Shown: one piece after another, positions 33,795 to 43,600 of the stretch
Layout: every line of letters starts with the position of its first letter
How positions within the stretch are numbered: the stretch's first letter is position 1
Source of the DNA: Micromonospora parathelypteridis
Lineage (GTDB): Bacteria; Actinomycetota; Actinomycetes; Mycobacteriales; Micromonosporaceae
NCBI RefSeq assembly: GCF_014201145.1
Contig: NZ_JACHDP010000001.1
Location: forward strand, 6,014,001-6,078,000
Direction of reading: 5' to 3'
DNA length: 64,000 nucleotides
Translations under genes and position numbers: made by a program
The notes under the pieces: generated by a model
What the model saw: the letters and a program-made list of their open reading frames with translations, nothing else
Database searches by the model: none
What the model was told of the DNA's origin: nothing

Positions 33795-35717
33795 ATGAGC
33801 GGCACCGTACCTGCGGCCGCCCCCGTCCTGCCGATCCGTGGCCGGCTCCGGCCGCTCGGGCTGGACCAGGTCCAGATCACGGGGGGATTCTGGGCCGAAC
33901 GTCAATCGATCAACGCCGTCGCGACTCTCCCGCACATCGAGCACTGGATCGAGCGGGAAGGTTGGATCGGCAACTTCGACCTCGCCGTGCGGGGCGACCT
34001 GTCACGCGACCGCCGTGGCCGCGAGTTCTCCGACTCGGAGATCTACAAGTTCCTCGAGGCGATGGCGTGGGAGATCGGCCGGACCGGCGATGCGGAGCTA
34101 GAGTCGAGGTTCCGCGCCGTCGTGCGGCGGGTGGCCGCGGCGCAGGAGGTTGACGGCTACCTCAACACGAGGTTCGGTCGCCCGGGGCAGGCGCCTCGCT
34201 GGTCCGACCTCGAATGGGGTCACGAGCTCTACTGCGTCGGTCATCTCCTCCAGGCCGCGGTCGCCCGCGCCCGCACGCGCCCGGGCGCGGACGACGGCCT
34301 GTTCGAGGTCGCCCGCCGTGCCGCCGACAACGTGTGCGAGACGTTCGGGCCGGACGGTATCGACGGCCTCTGCGGGCACCCGGGGATCGAGACCGCGCTG
34401 GTGGAGTTCGCCCGAGTCACCGGCGACGACCGCTACCTGACCCAGGCCGCTCTCTTCGTCGACCGGCGGGGCCACGGCCGGCTCAGCGATGTGGAGTACG
34501 GCCGGGAGTACTTCCAGGACGAGCTTCCCGTCCGGGAGGCGACGGTCCTGCGGGGGCACGCGGTACGGGCGAACTACCTCGCTGCCGGTGCCGCCGACGT
34601 CGCAGTCGACCTGAAGGACACCGGCCTGCTGGACGCGGTACGCAACCAGTGGAGCAACGGGGTGGCCCGGCGGACATACGTCACCGGCGGACAGGGCTCC
34701 CGGCACCAGGACGAGGCGTTCGGCGAGGACTGGGTGCTCCCGTCCGACCGCGCGTACTCGGAAACCTGCGCCGGGGTCGGCTCGGTGATGCTCGCGTGGC
34801 GGCTGCTGCTCGCCGACGGCGACCCCCGCTACGCCGACCTCATCGAGCGGACGCTGTTCAACGTGGTGTCGACCTCGCCGTCGGCCGACGGGCGGAGTTT
34901 CTTTTACACGAACACCCTGCACCGCCGCGAGCTGGGCAGCCTCCCCGACGCCGAGCGGCCCAGCCTGCGCGCGGCGGCCTCTCTGCGGGCGCCCTGGTTC
35001 GAGGTCTCCTGCTGCCCGACGAACGTCGCCCGCACCCTGGCAAGCCTGACGGCGTACGTCGCGACGTACGACGACGAGGGTATCCAGCTGCACCAGTACC
35101 TGCCGGGGACCATCGAGCACCGGCTCGCCGACGGGCGTGACCTCCGGGTGAGCGTGGCGACCGACTACCCGCACGACGGGCAGATCCGGGTACGGATCGA
35201 GAGCGACGACGACCAGCCCTGGTCGCTGACGGTGCGGGTGCCCGGCTGGGCGAGCGAGGGTGCGACGTTGACCATCGCCGGAGACACCCGCCCGGTCGGG
35301 CCGGGTTTCGTCACCGAGTGCCGGACGTGGCGCCGCGGCGACGAGGTCGTCCTGTCCCTGCCGGTGGGGCCCCGCTTCACCCACCCGGACGCGCGCATCG
35401 ACGCGGTCCGCGGCTGCGTCGCGGTGGAGCACGGCCCCCTCGTGCTCGCCCTGGAGTCGGTGGACGTGCCCGGCGTCGAGACGGTCGACGAACTCCGCGT
35501 CGACACCAGCCAACCGCCCCGTCTCGTGAATGGCCGGGTCACCGTGCGCTTGCGGCGCGTCCACCCGCGAGACCACGACTGGCCCTACCAGACCGACGCG
35601 GTCGAGTCGGCGCCGACGGTCGGCGAAAGCCTCGACGAGGTGGCGCTGGTGGCGTACCACGACTGGGCCAACCGAGGGCCCTCGACCATGCGCGTCTGGC
35701 TCCCGACAACCCGCTGA
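33795..35717 (+). CDS. Intracellular GH127 beta-L-arabinofuranosidase
   Basis: A 640-residue cytosolic enzyme without signal peptide. The GH127 zinc/cysteine site is complete: E323 and C325 in YSETCAGVG and C406-C407 in EVSCCPTNVARTL. E307, sixteen residues before E323, matches the acid/base glutamate of HypBA1, and the first cysteine of the CC pair is the expected nucleophile. Known GH127 enzymes release L-arabinose from beta-1,2-linked L-arabinofuranosides. ATG 33789 overlaps the permease stop, but AAAGG (33784-33788) is correctly spaced only for ATG 33795. It would finish degradation of the imported oligosaccharide. Confidence 0.9.
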   Translation: MSGTVPAAAPVLPIRGRLRPLGLDQVQITGGFWAERQSINAVATLPHIEHWIEREGWIGNFDLAVRGDLSRDRRGREFSDSEIYKFLEAMAWEIGRTGDAELESRFRAVVRRVAAAQEVDGYLNTRFGRPGQAPRWSDLEWGHELYCVGHLLQAAVARARTRPGADDGLFEVARRAADNVCETFGPDGIDGLCGHPGIETALVEFARVTGDDRYLTQAALFVDRRGHGRLSDVEYGREYFQDELPVREATVLRGHAVRANYLAAGAADVAVDLKDTGLLDAVRNQWSNGVARRTYVTGGQGSRHQDEAFGEDWVLPSDRAYSETCAGVGSVMLAWRLLLADGDPRYADLIERTLFNVVSTSPSADGRSFFYTNTLHRRELGSLPDAERPSLRAAASLRAPWFEVSCCPTNVARTLASLTAYVATYDDEGIQLHQYLPGTIEHRLADGRDLRVSVATDYPHDGQIRVRIESDDDQPWSLTVRVPGWASEGATLTIAGDTRPVGPGFVTECRTWRRGDEVVLSLPVGPRFTHPDARIDAVRGCVAVEHGPLVLALESVDVPGVETVDELRVDTSQPPRLVNGRVTVRLRRVHPRDHDWPYQTDAVESAPTVGESLDEVALVAYHDWANRGPSTMRVWLPTTR

Positions 35718-35749
35718 GCAGATTTGAGGAGCGCGAGGCGCTCTCCGAT

Positions 35750-35761
35750 GTTAGCGCTAAC
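35750..35761. promoter_or_regulatory. LacI-type operator GTTAGCGCTAAC
   Basis: A perfect 12-bp palindrome with a central CG step lies 52 bp before the start of the giant GH121-like gene and 32 bp after the GH127 stop. It resembles the lac-operator-like sites read by LacI proteins with QT recognition residues. It differs from the CGAAA/TTTCG sites, so the downstream secreted-enzyme genes may have their own regulator or promoter. Confidence 0.65.
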
Positions 35762-35813
35762 TCCTGCACCCGCCCCACCCCGTTCAGCCGCACCGACGAC
35801 AAGGAGGAACGAC

Positions 35814-38800
35814 ATGATCCATAGACGAGTGAGGAGGGTGCCCCTCTGGGCCGCCCTGGCCGCGCTGGTGGTGGGAGGGGCGGTCGGCGTACCGTCCCCG
35901 GCCAACGCCGCCAGCCCGATCCTGCCGGGCAACGAGGGTGACGTCGGTGTCTACACCGACGGGCAGAACCATGCCATGGAGATCGGCGACCCGGCCTACA
36001 GCAACGTCGGCGACGTCGCCAACCAGCTCAAGCCCGGTGTGCCCTTCACCGCGGGGAACATGCACCAGTCGATCTTCGAGAAGGATCTGGCCGCCGGCGG
36101 CACGGACTACTACCTCGACCGCGTGCTGGGCGTCCCCGGAACGATCGGGTCGGCGGTGCTGATGACCCGGGGCCGCTCCCTCTACATGCGCGGCGCGAGC
36201 AACAACAACTTCACCAGCATGGGCTTCGCCGGCAGCGCGTACGTCGGTGGCCCCAACAACCTCGGCAACCTGTACACCGTCACGGTGCCCGGCCAGACCG
36301 TCACCGAGGTCAACGCCAACCGCTTCAACGCGCCGAGCCACGCCAGGACCCGGTACACGATCGGGACCACCGGCGTCACCGCGGACCAGACCAAGTTCAT
36401 CACCGAGGACAACGTCGCCGTCACTGCCATCGACTTCGGCAACCCCGGCGACGCACCGGCCACCTTCACCGTCCGTGCCGCATCACCGCTGGCCACCCAG
36501 GCCGGGCCGGGCACGGCCACGGTGACCGGCACACGCACCATCACCAGCGGCTCCAACAACGGGCTCGTCGACACCGCGTGGGACTCGGTCCGGGTCGACC
36601 TCACCGGTTCCGGCTTCAGTCGTACCGGAGCCAACCTCGACCGTCAGATCACCGTGCCGGCCGGCGGAACGGTGTCGCTGTCGGTGGTCGGCGCCGTCTC
36701 CTCGGCCACGCTGCCGCAGACGGTGCAGAGCTACCAGGAGTACGCCGCCATGTCGCCGGCCACGGCCGTGCGCACCGGCATCACCGCGTTCAACCGCCGT
36801 TGGGCGCAGGACGTGCCCTACATCGACGTGCCCGACCCCGCGCTGGAGAAGGCAATCGTCTACCGGTGGTGGGGCGAGCGGTACAACACGCTCGACGCCA
36901 ACGCGCCTGGCCACGTCTACCAGTACCCCACGACGATCGAGGGGGTGAACCTCTACCAGAACGCCGTCGCGCTGACCCAGCCGATGCACCTGCAGGACAC
37001 CAAGTGGCTGCGCACCCCCTACCTGCCGTACGGCCAGGTCCTCAACATCGGCGAGCTGTCCGGCTCCTCGGCCTTCCTGGACAGCCCGGGGCACACGAGC
37101 TGGAACAACCACTACTCGCAGTACCTCGGGACCGCCGGGCTCGAGGCCTACAACGTGCACGGCGGCGGGAAGGAGATCGCCCAGAAGTTCGCGCGCTACT
37201 TCGAGGGCGACGGCGTCGGCCAGCTGGAGCACTACGACGGCAACAACGACAACCTCATCGCCTACGACACCAACTACATGCCCGGCAACGACGCCGACGC
37301 GATCACCTTCGGCTACCCGAAGGCCAACGCCGGCGCACCCGGCGCACGCACCATCGAACGCCCCGAGTCGGCGTACGTGTGGGGCGCGTTCGACGCCGCC
37401 CGCCAGCTCTACCAGATCGCCGGCGCCGACCAGGGCAAGGTCGACGAGATGGCCGGCGGTGCCAACGACATCCGCGCAGCGATTCTCGATCGGCTGTGGA
37501 GCCCCGACATGCGGATGTTCCTTGCCGGCACGTCGCACGGCGCCAGCAGCGCGGCCACCGCCAACGGTCGACCCAACCCGCTGCCCGCGTCGGCCCGCGA
37601 CCTGATCCCGGCCCGGGAGTCGAACCTCTACGACGTCTACGCCGAGAACCTCATCCCGTTCGACCAGTGGCAGAACTACGTCGACGGGTTCCGGTTCCTG
37701 ACCTACGGCGACAACTTCCCGATCTTCCCGTTCTACACCGCCAACCAGTACGACCGGACGGCCTACGGGATCGGCGGCTCCAACAACTTCTCCAACATCA
37801 ACTTCACCGTGCAGTACCGCAGCGTCCGCTCGGCGCTGCGCCACTACGACCCGGAGCAGAAGTACATCACCCCGGAGTACGCCAAGCGGCTGCTGGACTG
37901 GATGGCCTGGAGCATCTACCCGAACGCGGACCTGCGCGCCCCTAACCAGGCGGAGTACTACTCCAACTGGAACCCGACAGCGAAGACCTACAACCGCAAC
38001 AACCCGAACCACGTGATGCTCGGCAACATGAACTACATCTTCGTCGAGGACATGGCCGGCCTCCAGCCGCGCTCCGACGACAAGATCGAGCTGTCGCCGA
38101 TCACGTTCGGCTACGACCACTTCATGGCCAACAACCTGCGCTACCACGGTCAGGACGTCACCATCGTCTGGGACCCCGACGGCAGCAACTACGGCCTCGG
38201 CGCCGGCTACAGCCTCTTCCTCAACGGTGAGAAGAAGGTCAGCACCGACAAGCTCGGCAAGCTCACCTACGACCCGCGTACCAACCAGGTCCAGGCCGAG
38301 GACGGCCTGACCGTCACGTTCACCGCGACGACCGGGGCCAACGTCCCGAGCGCGGTCGACACCCCGATCGAGGACACCCGCGTCGTCGAGTACCTGAAGA
38401 CGGCCGGCATCGACCTCACCGAGGACGCGCCGAACCTGGCGTCGGGCGCCCACCTCAGCTCGTCGTACACCCAGCAGGGCGTGCGGCCGGCACCGTGGCG
38501 GCAGTTCCACACGCCCGGCTGGAGCAGCACCTCGATGAACTACACGCCCGGCGCCATCGGGGAGACCGAGCGGCCGGTGTCGCTCGCGGCCGTGACCGAC
38601 GGCGTCACCGCCAACGAGCCGTACTGGGGCAACTACGGCACCACCGACAAGAACGGCTACATCGAGCTCGACCTCGGATCGGCCAAGTCCTTCGACAACG
38701 TGAAGGTGTACGCGGTCAGCGACCGCCAGGCCGGTGGTTACCGCGAACCCGCACGCTGGTGGGTGCAGGTGCCCGACGGGAACGGCGGCTGGAAGGAGGT

Positions 38801-40553
38801 GCCGGGCCAGTTCAAGAACCCGACCGTCCCGTCGGCGAAGTTCAACGAGGCGCTGTTCCACAACGTCACCGCGAACAAGCTGCGCATCGCGTTCACGAAC
38901 AACCCGACCTTCTACACGGCGATCTCCGAGATTCAGGTGTTCGACTCAGGACGCGACGTACCGGAGGTGTCCAACCAGGCCCCCGTGGTCACCGCCGCGC
39001 GCGACGGCTCGGCGGACGGCAACCTGTCCACCCGGCTCGTCGGCACTGCGTCCGACGACGGCATCCCCTACGACAGCGAGCTGACGTACGGCTGGGAGAC
39101 CGTCTCGGCCCCGTCCGGAGCCGGCGTCATCTTCTCCGACTCAAAGGCACTGACCACGCGGGTGACCGGCACCGTCGAGGGTGACTACGTGTTCCGGCTC
39201 TTCGCCAGCGACGGCGAGAAACGGTCCGAGGCGACCGTGGCGGTGACGCTCGCCAAGCGGGAGGTGGTCGCGGAGTTCGGCTCCTCGGCGACGATCAGCA
39301 CCAGCGGTACCGCGTCGTGGGAGAACCACCAGCGGGTCAAGGAGAGCACCACCCCGACCAGCTCGAACCCGGGGGCCGGAAACGGCTGGGGCAACTGGGG
39401 CCAGCCGCAGAACGGCACCAGCCCCGAGCGGGCGGCGTGGATCCAGTATCGGTGGACCGCGCCGGTACGGCTGTCCTCGACCGACATCTACTGGTACGAC
39501 GACAACGGCGGCACCCGCCGGCCCACCGGCACCACGTACGCGATCGAGAGCTCCGCGGACGGCACCACCTGGACGCCGGTGACCCTCGCCGGGGACTCGA
39601 CGTACGAGAACGGGCTCGTCACCAACACCTACAACCACTTCGACTTCCAACCGGTCACCACCAGCTATCTGCGCATCCGCATCTGGGGCCTCATGGGCAG
39701 CGGCGCGGGCACCGGCGTGCTGCGCTGGCGTGCCAACGGCGAGACCGTCGACTCGGTGCGCTCGCCCGTGCTCATCCGGACCACCGTGGGCGAGGTGCCC
39801 ACCCTGCCGGGCACGCTCGACGCGGTCTACGCCGGCGGCGCACGGGGCAGCGTCGCGTTCAACTGGCAGGAGATCACGCCGGCGATGGTCGCGGAGACCA
39901 ACGTCGAGCCGTTCGTGGTCTACGGCACGAACGACGCGTACGGCCTCATCGCCGAGGCCCGCGTCTACGTGCGGCCCGAGACGGCGCCGGGCGGCATCTC
40001 GATCCAGGGCGCCGAGACGTTCGAGCGATCCGTTGACGTGGGGGAGTTGCCACACCTGCCGGACAAGGTGGAGGTCTCCTACAACGACGGCTCCCGGGAC
40101 AACCAGGCGATCGGCGTGGACTGGGAGTTCGACGAGGACATCGTCGACACCCCCGGTCGCTACACCCTCATCGGCAACCTGATCCTGCCCGACTACGTCA
40201 GCCAGGCCGGCGCCACGCGGACCACCTTGACCCTCACCGTGGGCGACCCGCCGGAGACCCCGACGTGGGACGTCGAGGTGCAGGCGCGCACGCAGTGCAT
40301 CGGCACCCGCGCCTACGTCTCGGTCGACGCGCGCAACGCCGAGGACGTGCCGCTGAGCATCGAACTGCTCACGCAGTACGGGTCGCGCACGGTGTCCAGC
40401 GTCGCCCCCGGCAAGTCCGCGTACCAGGCGTTCACCACCCGCGCCGAGTCGGTGCCGGCCGGAGTCGCGACGGTGAAGGCCACCGGCAGCGTGAACGGCC
40501 AACCGGTGACGGTCGCGTTCGAGGCGCCGTTCGGCGCGCTCGCCTGCGGCTGA
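35814..40553 (+). CDS. Giant secreted GH121-like multidomain glycoside hydrolase
   Basis: A 1579-residue secreted protein. The signal peptide covers about 1-32 (ending PANA). Residues 33-870 are a catalytic region paralogous to that at 24325 (YIDVPDPALEKAIVYRWW, YPTTIEGVNLYQNAVALTQP, IFPFYTANQ, VEDMAGLQPR). Then follow a discoidin-like module (872-1045), a PKD/cadherin-like domain (about 1053-1145), an F5/8-like module (1155-1310), two Ig-like Big_4 repeats (1315-1390 and 1395-1475) and a C-terminal domain of about 95 residues (1484-1579) shared with two neighbours. GH121 beta-L-arabinobiosidase HypBA2 is similarly large and multidomain, which supports the guess. AAGGAGG at 35801-35807 fixes the start. 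No sortase motif or membrane anchor is seen. Confidence 0.72.
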   Translation: MIHRRVRRVPLWAALAALVVGGAVGVPSPANAASPILPGNEGDVGVYTDGQNHAMEIGDPAYSNVGDVANQLKPGVPFTAGNMHQSIFEKDLAAGGTDYYLDRVLGVPGTIGSAVLMTRGRSLYMRGASNNNFTSMGFAGSAYVGGPNNLGNLYTVTVPGQTVTEVNANRFNAPSHARTRYTIGTTGVTADQTKFITEDNVAVTAIDFGNPGDAPATFTVRAASPLATQAGPGTATVTGTRTITSGSNNGLVDTAWDSVRVDLTGSGFSRTGANLDRQITVPAGGTVSLSVVGAVSSATLPQTVQSYQEYAAMSPATAVRTGITAFNRRWAQDVPYIDVPDPALEKAIVYRWWGERYNTLDANAPGHVYQYPTTIEGVNLYQNAVALTQPMHLQDTKWLRTPYLPYGQVLNIGELSGSSAFLDSPGHTSWNNHYSQYLGTAGLEAYNVHGGGKEIAQKFARYFEGDGVGQLEHYDGNNDNLIAYDTNYMPGNDADAITFGYPKANAGAPGARTIERPESAYVWGAFDAARQLYQIAGADQGKVDEMAGGANDIRAAILDRLWSPDMRMFLAGTSHGASSAATANGRPNPLPASARDLIPARESNLYDVYAENLIPFDQWQNYVDGFRFLTYGDNFPIFPFYTANQYDRTAYGIGGSNNFSNINFTVQYRSVRSALRHYDPEQKYITPEYAKRLLDWMAWSIYPNADLRAPNQAEYYSNWNPTAKTYNRNNPNHVMLGNMNYIFVEDMAGLQPRSDDKIELSPITFGYDHFMANNLRYHGQDVTIVWDPDGSNYGLGAGYSLFLNGEKKVSTDKLGKLTYDPRTNQVQAEDGLTVTFTATTGANVPSAVDTPIEDTRVVEYLKTAGIDLTEDAPNLASGAHLSSSYTQQGVRPAPWRQFHTPGWSSTSMNYTPGAIGETERPVSLAAVTDGVTANEPYWGNYGTTDKNGYIELDLGSAKSFDNVKVYAVSDRQAGGYREPARWWVQVPDGNGGWKEVPGQFKNPTVPSAKFNEALFHNVTANKLRIAFTNNPTFYTAISEIQVFDSGRDVPEVSNQAPVVTAARDGSADGNLSTRLVGTASDDGIPYDSELTYGWETVSAPSGAGVIFSDSKALTTRVTGTVEGDYVFRLFASDGEKRSEATVAVTLAKREVVAEFGSSATISTSGTASWENHQRVKESTTPTSSNPGAGNGWGNWGQPQNGTSPERAAWIQYRWTAPVRLSSTDIYWYDDNGGTRRPTGTTYAIESSADGTTWTPVTLAGDSTYENGLVTNTYNHFDFQPVTTSYLRIRIWGLMGSGAGTGVLRWRANGETVDSVRSPVLIRTTVGEVPTLPGTLDAVYAGGARGSVAFNWQEITPAMVAETNVEPFVVYGTNDAYGLIAEARVYVRPETAPGGISIQGAETFERSVDVGELPHLPDKVEVSYNDGSRDNQAIGVDWEFDEDIVDTPGRYTLIGNLILPDYVSQAGATRTTLTLTVGDPPETPTWDVEVQARTQCIGTRAYVSVDARNAEDVPLSIELLTQYGSRTVSSVAPGKSAYQAFTTRAESVPAGVATVKATGSVNGQPVTVAFEAPFGALACG

Positions 40554-40559
40554 CCCCTC

Positions 40560-40592
40560 GTGGTGGCGGCGCCGCGCCGGCGCCGCCACCAC
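40560..40592 (+). terminator. Perfect 15-bp hairpin after the giant hydrolase gene
   Basis: GTGGTGGCGGCGCCG (40560-40574) and its exact complement (40578-40592) flank a 3-base loop, starting six bases after the stop codon. The next gene begins 30 bp later without an evident new promoter, so this probably attenuates transcription inside the operon. Confidence 0.8.
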
Positions 40593-40621
40593 CTCCAAAC
40601 AACAGTGAGGAGATCGAGACC

Positions 40622-43600
40622 GTGAACACCACCGTGGTGCACGGCGCCGCCCCACCAACCCACCGGCCGGCGCGCCGGATCCACAGGACGCTCGCCGCGA
40701 CGGCTGTCGCCGGGCTTGTCGCCGCCGGTCTGGTCGGGGTCGCCGCGCCTGCCTACGCGGCCGACTCGTACACCTTCACCAACACCGTCAACCCGATCCT
40801 CGGCGACGGCAGCTACTACTCGGCCGATCCGGCGCCGGTCGTCGTGCCGGGCGGCGCTCCCGGCAACGACACGGGCCAGGACCAGCTCTACATCTACACC
40901 GGCCACGACCAGGCCGGGCCGTCCACCAACGACTTCGTCATGAACGAGTGGGGTGCGTTCCGTACCACGGATGTCCAGGCCGGCCAGTGGACCCACTACC
41001 CGTCGCTGATGCGCCCGGAACAGGTCTTCTCCTGGGCGACGCCGGGGCGCGCGTACGCGGGCCAGGTTGTCCGGGGCGTGGACGGGCGCTACTACTGGTA
41101 CGTACCGATCAACGAACGGGACAGCCCGGCGTCCGACAAGTTCGCCATCGGCGTGGCCGTCTCAGACAGCCCCACCGGCCCGTGGACCGACCACGCGGGC
41201 GGGCCGATCATCTCCCAACGCGTGCCGACCGCCAACACCATCCACAACATCGACCCGACGATCCTCATCGACGGCACCGCACCGAACCAGCGGGTGTACC
41301 TCTGGTGGGGCTCGTTCAGCCAGCTGCGGATGATCGAGCTCCAGCAGGACATGAAGACCCCGGTGACCACACAGCGCTCGGTCACCGGCCTGACCGGCTT
41401 CTTCGAGGCGGCCTGGGCCTTCAAACGCAACGGCACCTACTACATGGCGTACGCCGGGAACAACGCCGGTCCGACATCGGCGTGCACCCCGGCGAACTAC
41501 CACGCCTGCATCGCGTACGCGACGGCGTCGTCGCCCGAGGGACCGTGGACCTACCGGGGCACCATGCTCCGTCCGGTCTCCTCGACGACGAGCCATCCGG
41601 GCATCCTGGAGTTCAACGGCAAGTGGTACATGGCGTACCACACCGCCGACGCCGTGGGCGGCGGCCACTTCCGCCGCTCGGTGGCGATCGACCCGGTCGA
41701 GTGGGATGACACGCAGAGCCCTCCGCGGCTGAAGCTCGTGACGCCGACGCCGGTCAAGGGGCCTGACCGGACGCCGCGGGCGAACATCGCCCAGGCAGCC
41801 AGGGTCACCGTCTCCAACGAGCCGGTGCCCACGCAGTACTGGGTGAAGGCGCTCAATGACGAGATCGTCCGGTCGAACCCGCTGCCACCGGACATGTGGG
41901 GGACGTGGACGGGTAACAACCCGCCCCAGCAGTGGGTGCAGTACACGTGGGACCAGCCGATGCGGATCTCCGGTTCGCAGATCGACTTCTGGAACGACCA
42001 GCCGCAGGGCACCGGCGCGGGCGTCGCCGCCCCCGCCCGCTGGCGTATCCAGTACTGGAATCTCGACAGCGGCCAGTGGGCCGACGTGCCGAACCCGAGC
42101 GGCTTCCCGACCAGCACACAGGGCTTCCAGGACACCACGTTCGACCCGGTGACCACGACCCAGGTCCGGGCCGTGTTCGACGCGTCCACCAATGGCAGCA
42201 CCTACTCCGCGGTGGCCGTGGAGGAGTGGAAGGTCCTCGCCGCACAGCCGGAGTCCGTCACCGCCCCCGGGATGACGGTGGAGGTGGGGGAGACCGAACT
42301 GCCCGACAGCCTCCCCGTGACGTTCGGCGCCGAAACGCTGCAGCTGCCGGTCTTCTGGGATCCGGTCACGCCCGAGAACGTCGCGACGCCCGGGACGTTC
42401 ACGATCGGGGGCAGCGTGCTCGGCTACGCCGCCGGTCGCGTCTCCGCGCAGGTCCGGGTCATCTCGCCGGAGGACACCGAGGGCGACGAGACCCCGCCGA
42501 CGCTGACGCTCACGCCCAGCGGCAGCGCTGGTGGTGCCGGCTGGTTCCGGTCGGCGGTGCGGGTACGTGTCGCCGGTGTCGACGACGGTGGCGGTCGGTT
42601 GACCATCGAGTCGCGGGTGGACGACGGCCAGCCGGTCGTCGCGAGCGCCGTGCGGTCCGTCGACGTGACCGTCTCTGGAGACGGTCAGCACAGCGTCCGG
42701 GCGACCGCGACCGACCGTGCGGGCAACGTCTCGTCGCCCGCGACCCTTCCGGTACGCATCGACGGGACGCCGCCGGCCAGCACGGCCACCGTGGACAGCG
42801 CCACCCGGGCGGTCACGGTGGCCGCCAGCGACGCGACCTCCGGGGTCGCCCGCATCGAGTACGCCATCGGCACCGGCGCGTGGACGACCTACAGCGGTGC
42901 CATCGCGGCGCCTGACTCGAACCGGCACACCGTGTCGTTCCGGGCGCTCGACGTGGCGGGGAACCTGGAGACCGCGAAGACGGTCAGCATCCCGGCGGAC
43001 CTGTCCGGGCCGCTCGCCGGCAACATCGGGCCCATCGCGACCCCGACCGCCTCCTACACGGCCGGCTGGAACAGCGTCACCGCCCTCAACGACGGCGCCG
43101 ACCCGTCCAACCCGGGCCAGGCGCAACTCTGGGGCACCTGGTCCGGCACCCGCCCGGCGACCCAGTGGGTCCAGTACGACTGGGCGCGACCGGTGCGCAT
43201 CACCGGCACGGAGCTGAAGTTCTGGCGGGACTCCGACCAGGGCTCCGGCGACGGCGTCGCCCAGCCCGACGGGTGGGTGCTGCAGTACTGGGACGAGACC
43301 ACCTCGACCTGGCGCGACGTGACCGGGGCTTCCCCCTACGGCACCAGCACCACCGCGTTCAACACCGTCTCCTTCGACCCCGTCACCACGCCCAGGGTGC
43401 GCGCCATGATCCGGGCCAACGGCAACGACACCACCTACTCCGCGGTCGCGATCACCGAGTGGCGGGTCGTCGCCGACGACCCGGGAGCCCAACCCGCGTT
43501 GCCCGTCACGGTCAGCGTGCAAGCGAGGTGTGTCGGCGGCCGGGCGTACGTCGCCGTTCAGGCGCGCAACGACCACGACGTGCCGGTGGACATCCTCCTG

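Noticed and set aside
35729..35743. GAGCGC-GAG-GCGCTC inverted repeat considered as a terminator after GH127
   Set aside because: The stem is only 6 bp with a 3-base loop, much weaker than the other hairpins in the locus, and lies next to the operator; I do not call it a terminator.
36483..38861. A 792-codon minus-strand open frame opposite the giant hydrolase gene
   Set aside because: Same shadow effect. The sequence is dominated by Val, Gly, Asp and Arg repeats without structure.
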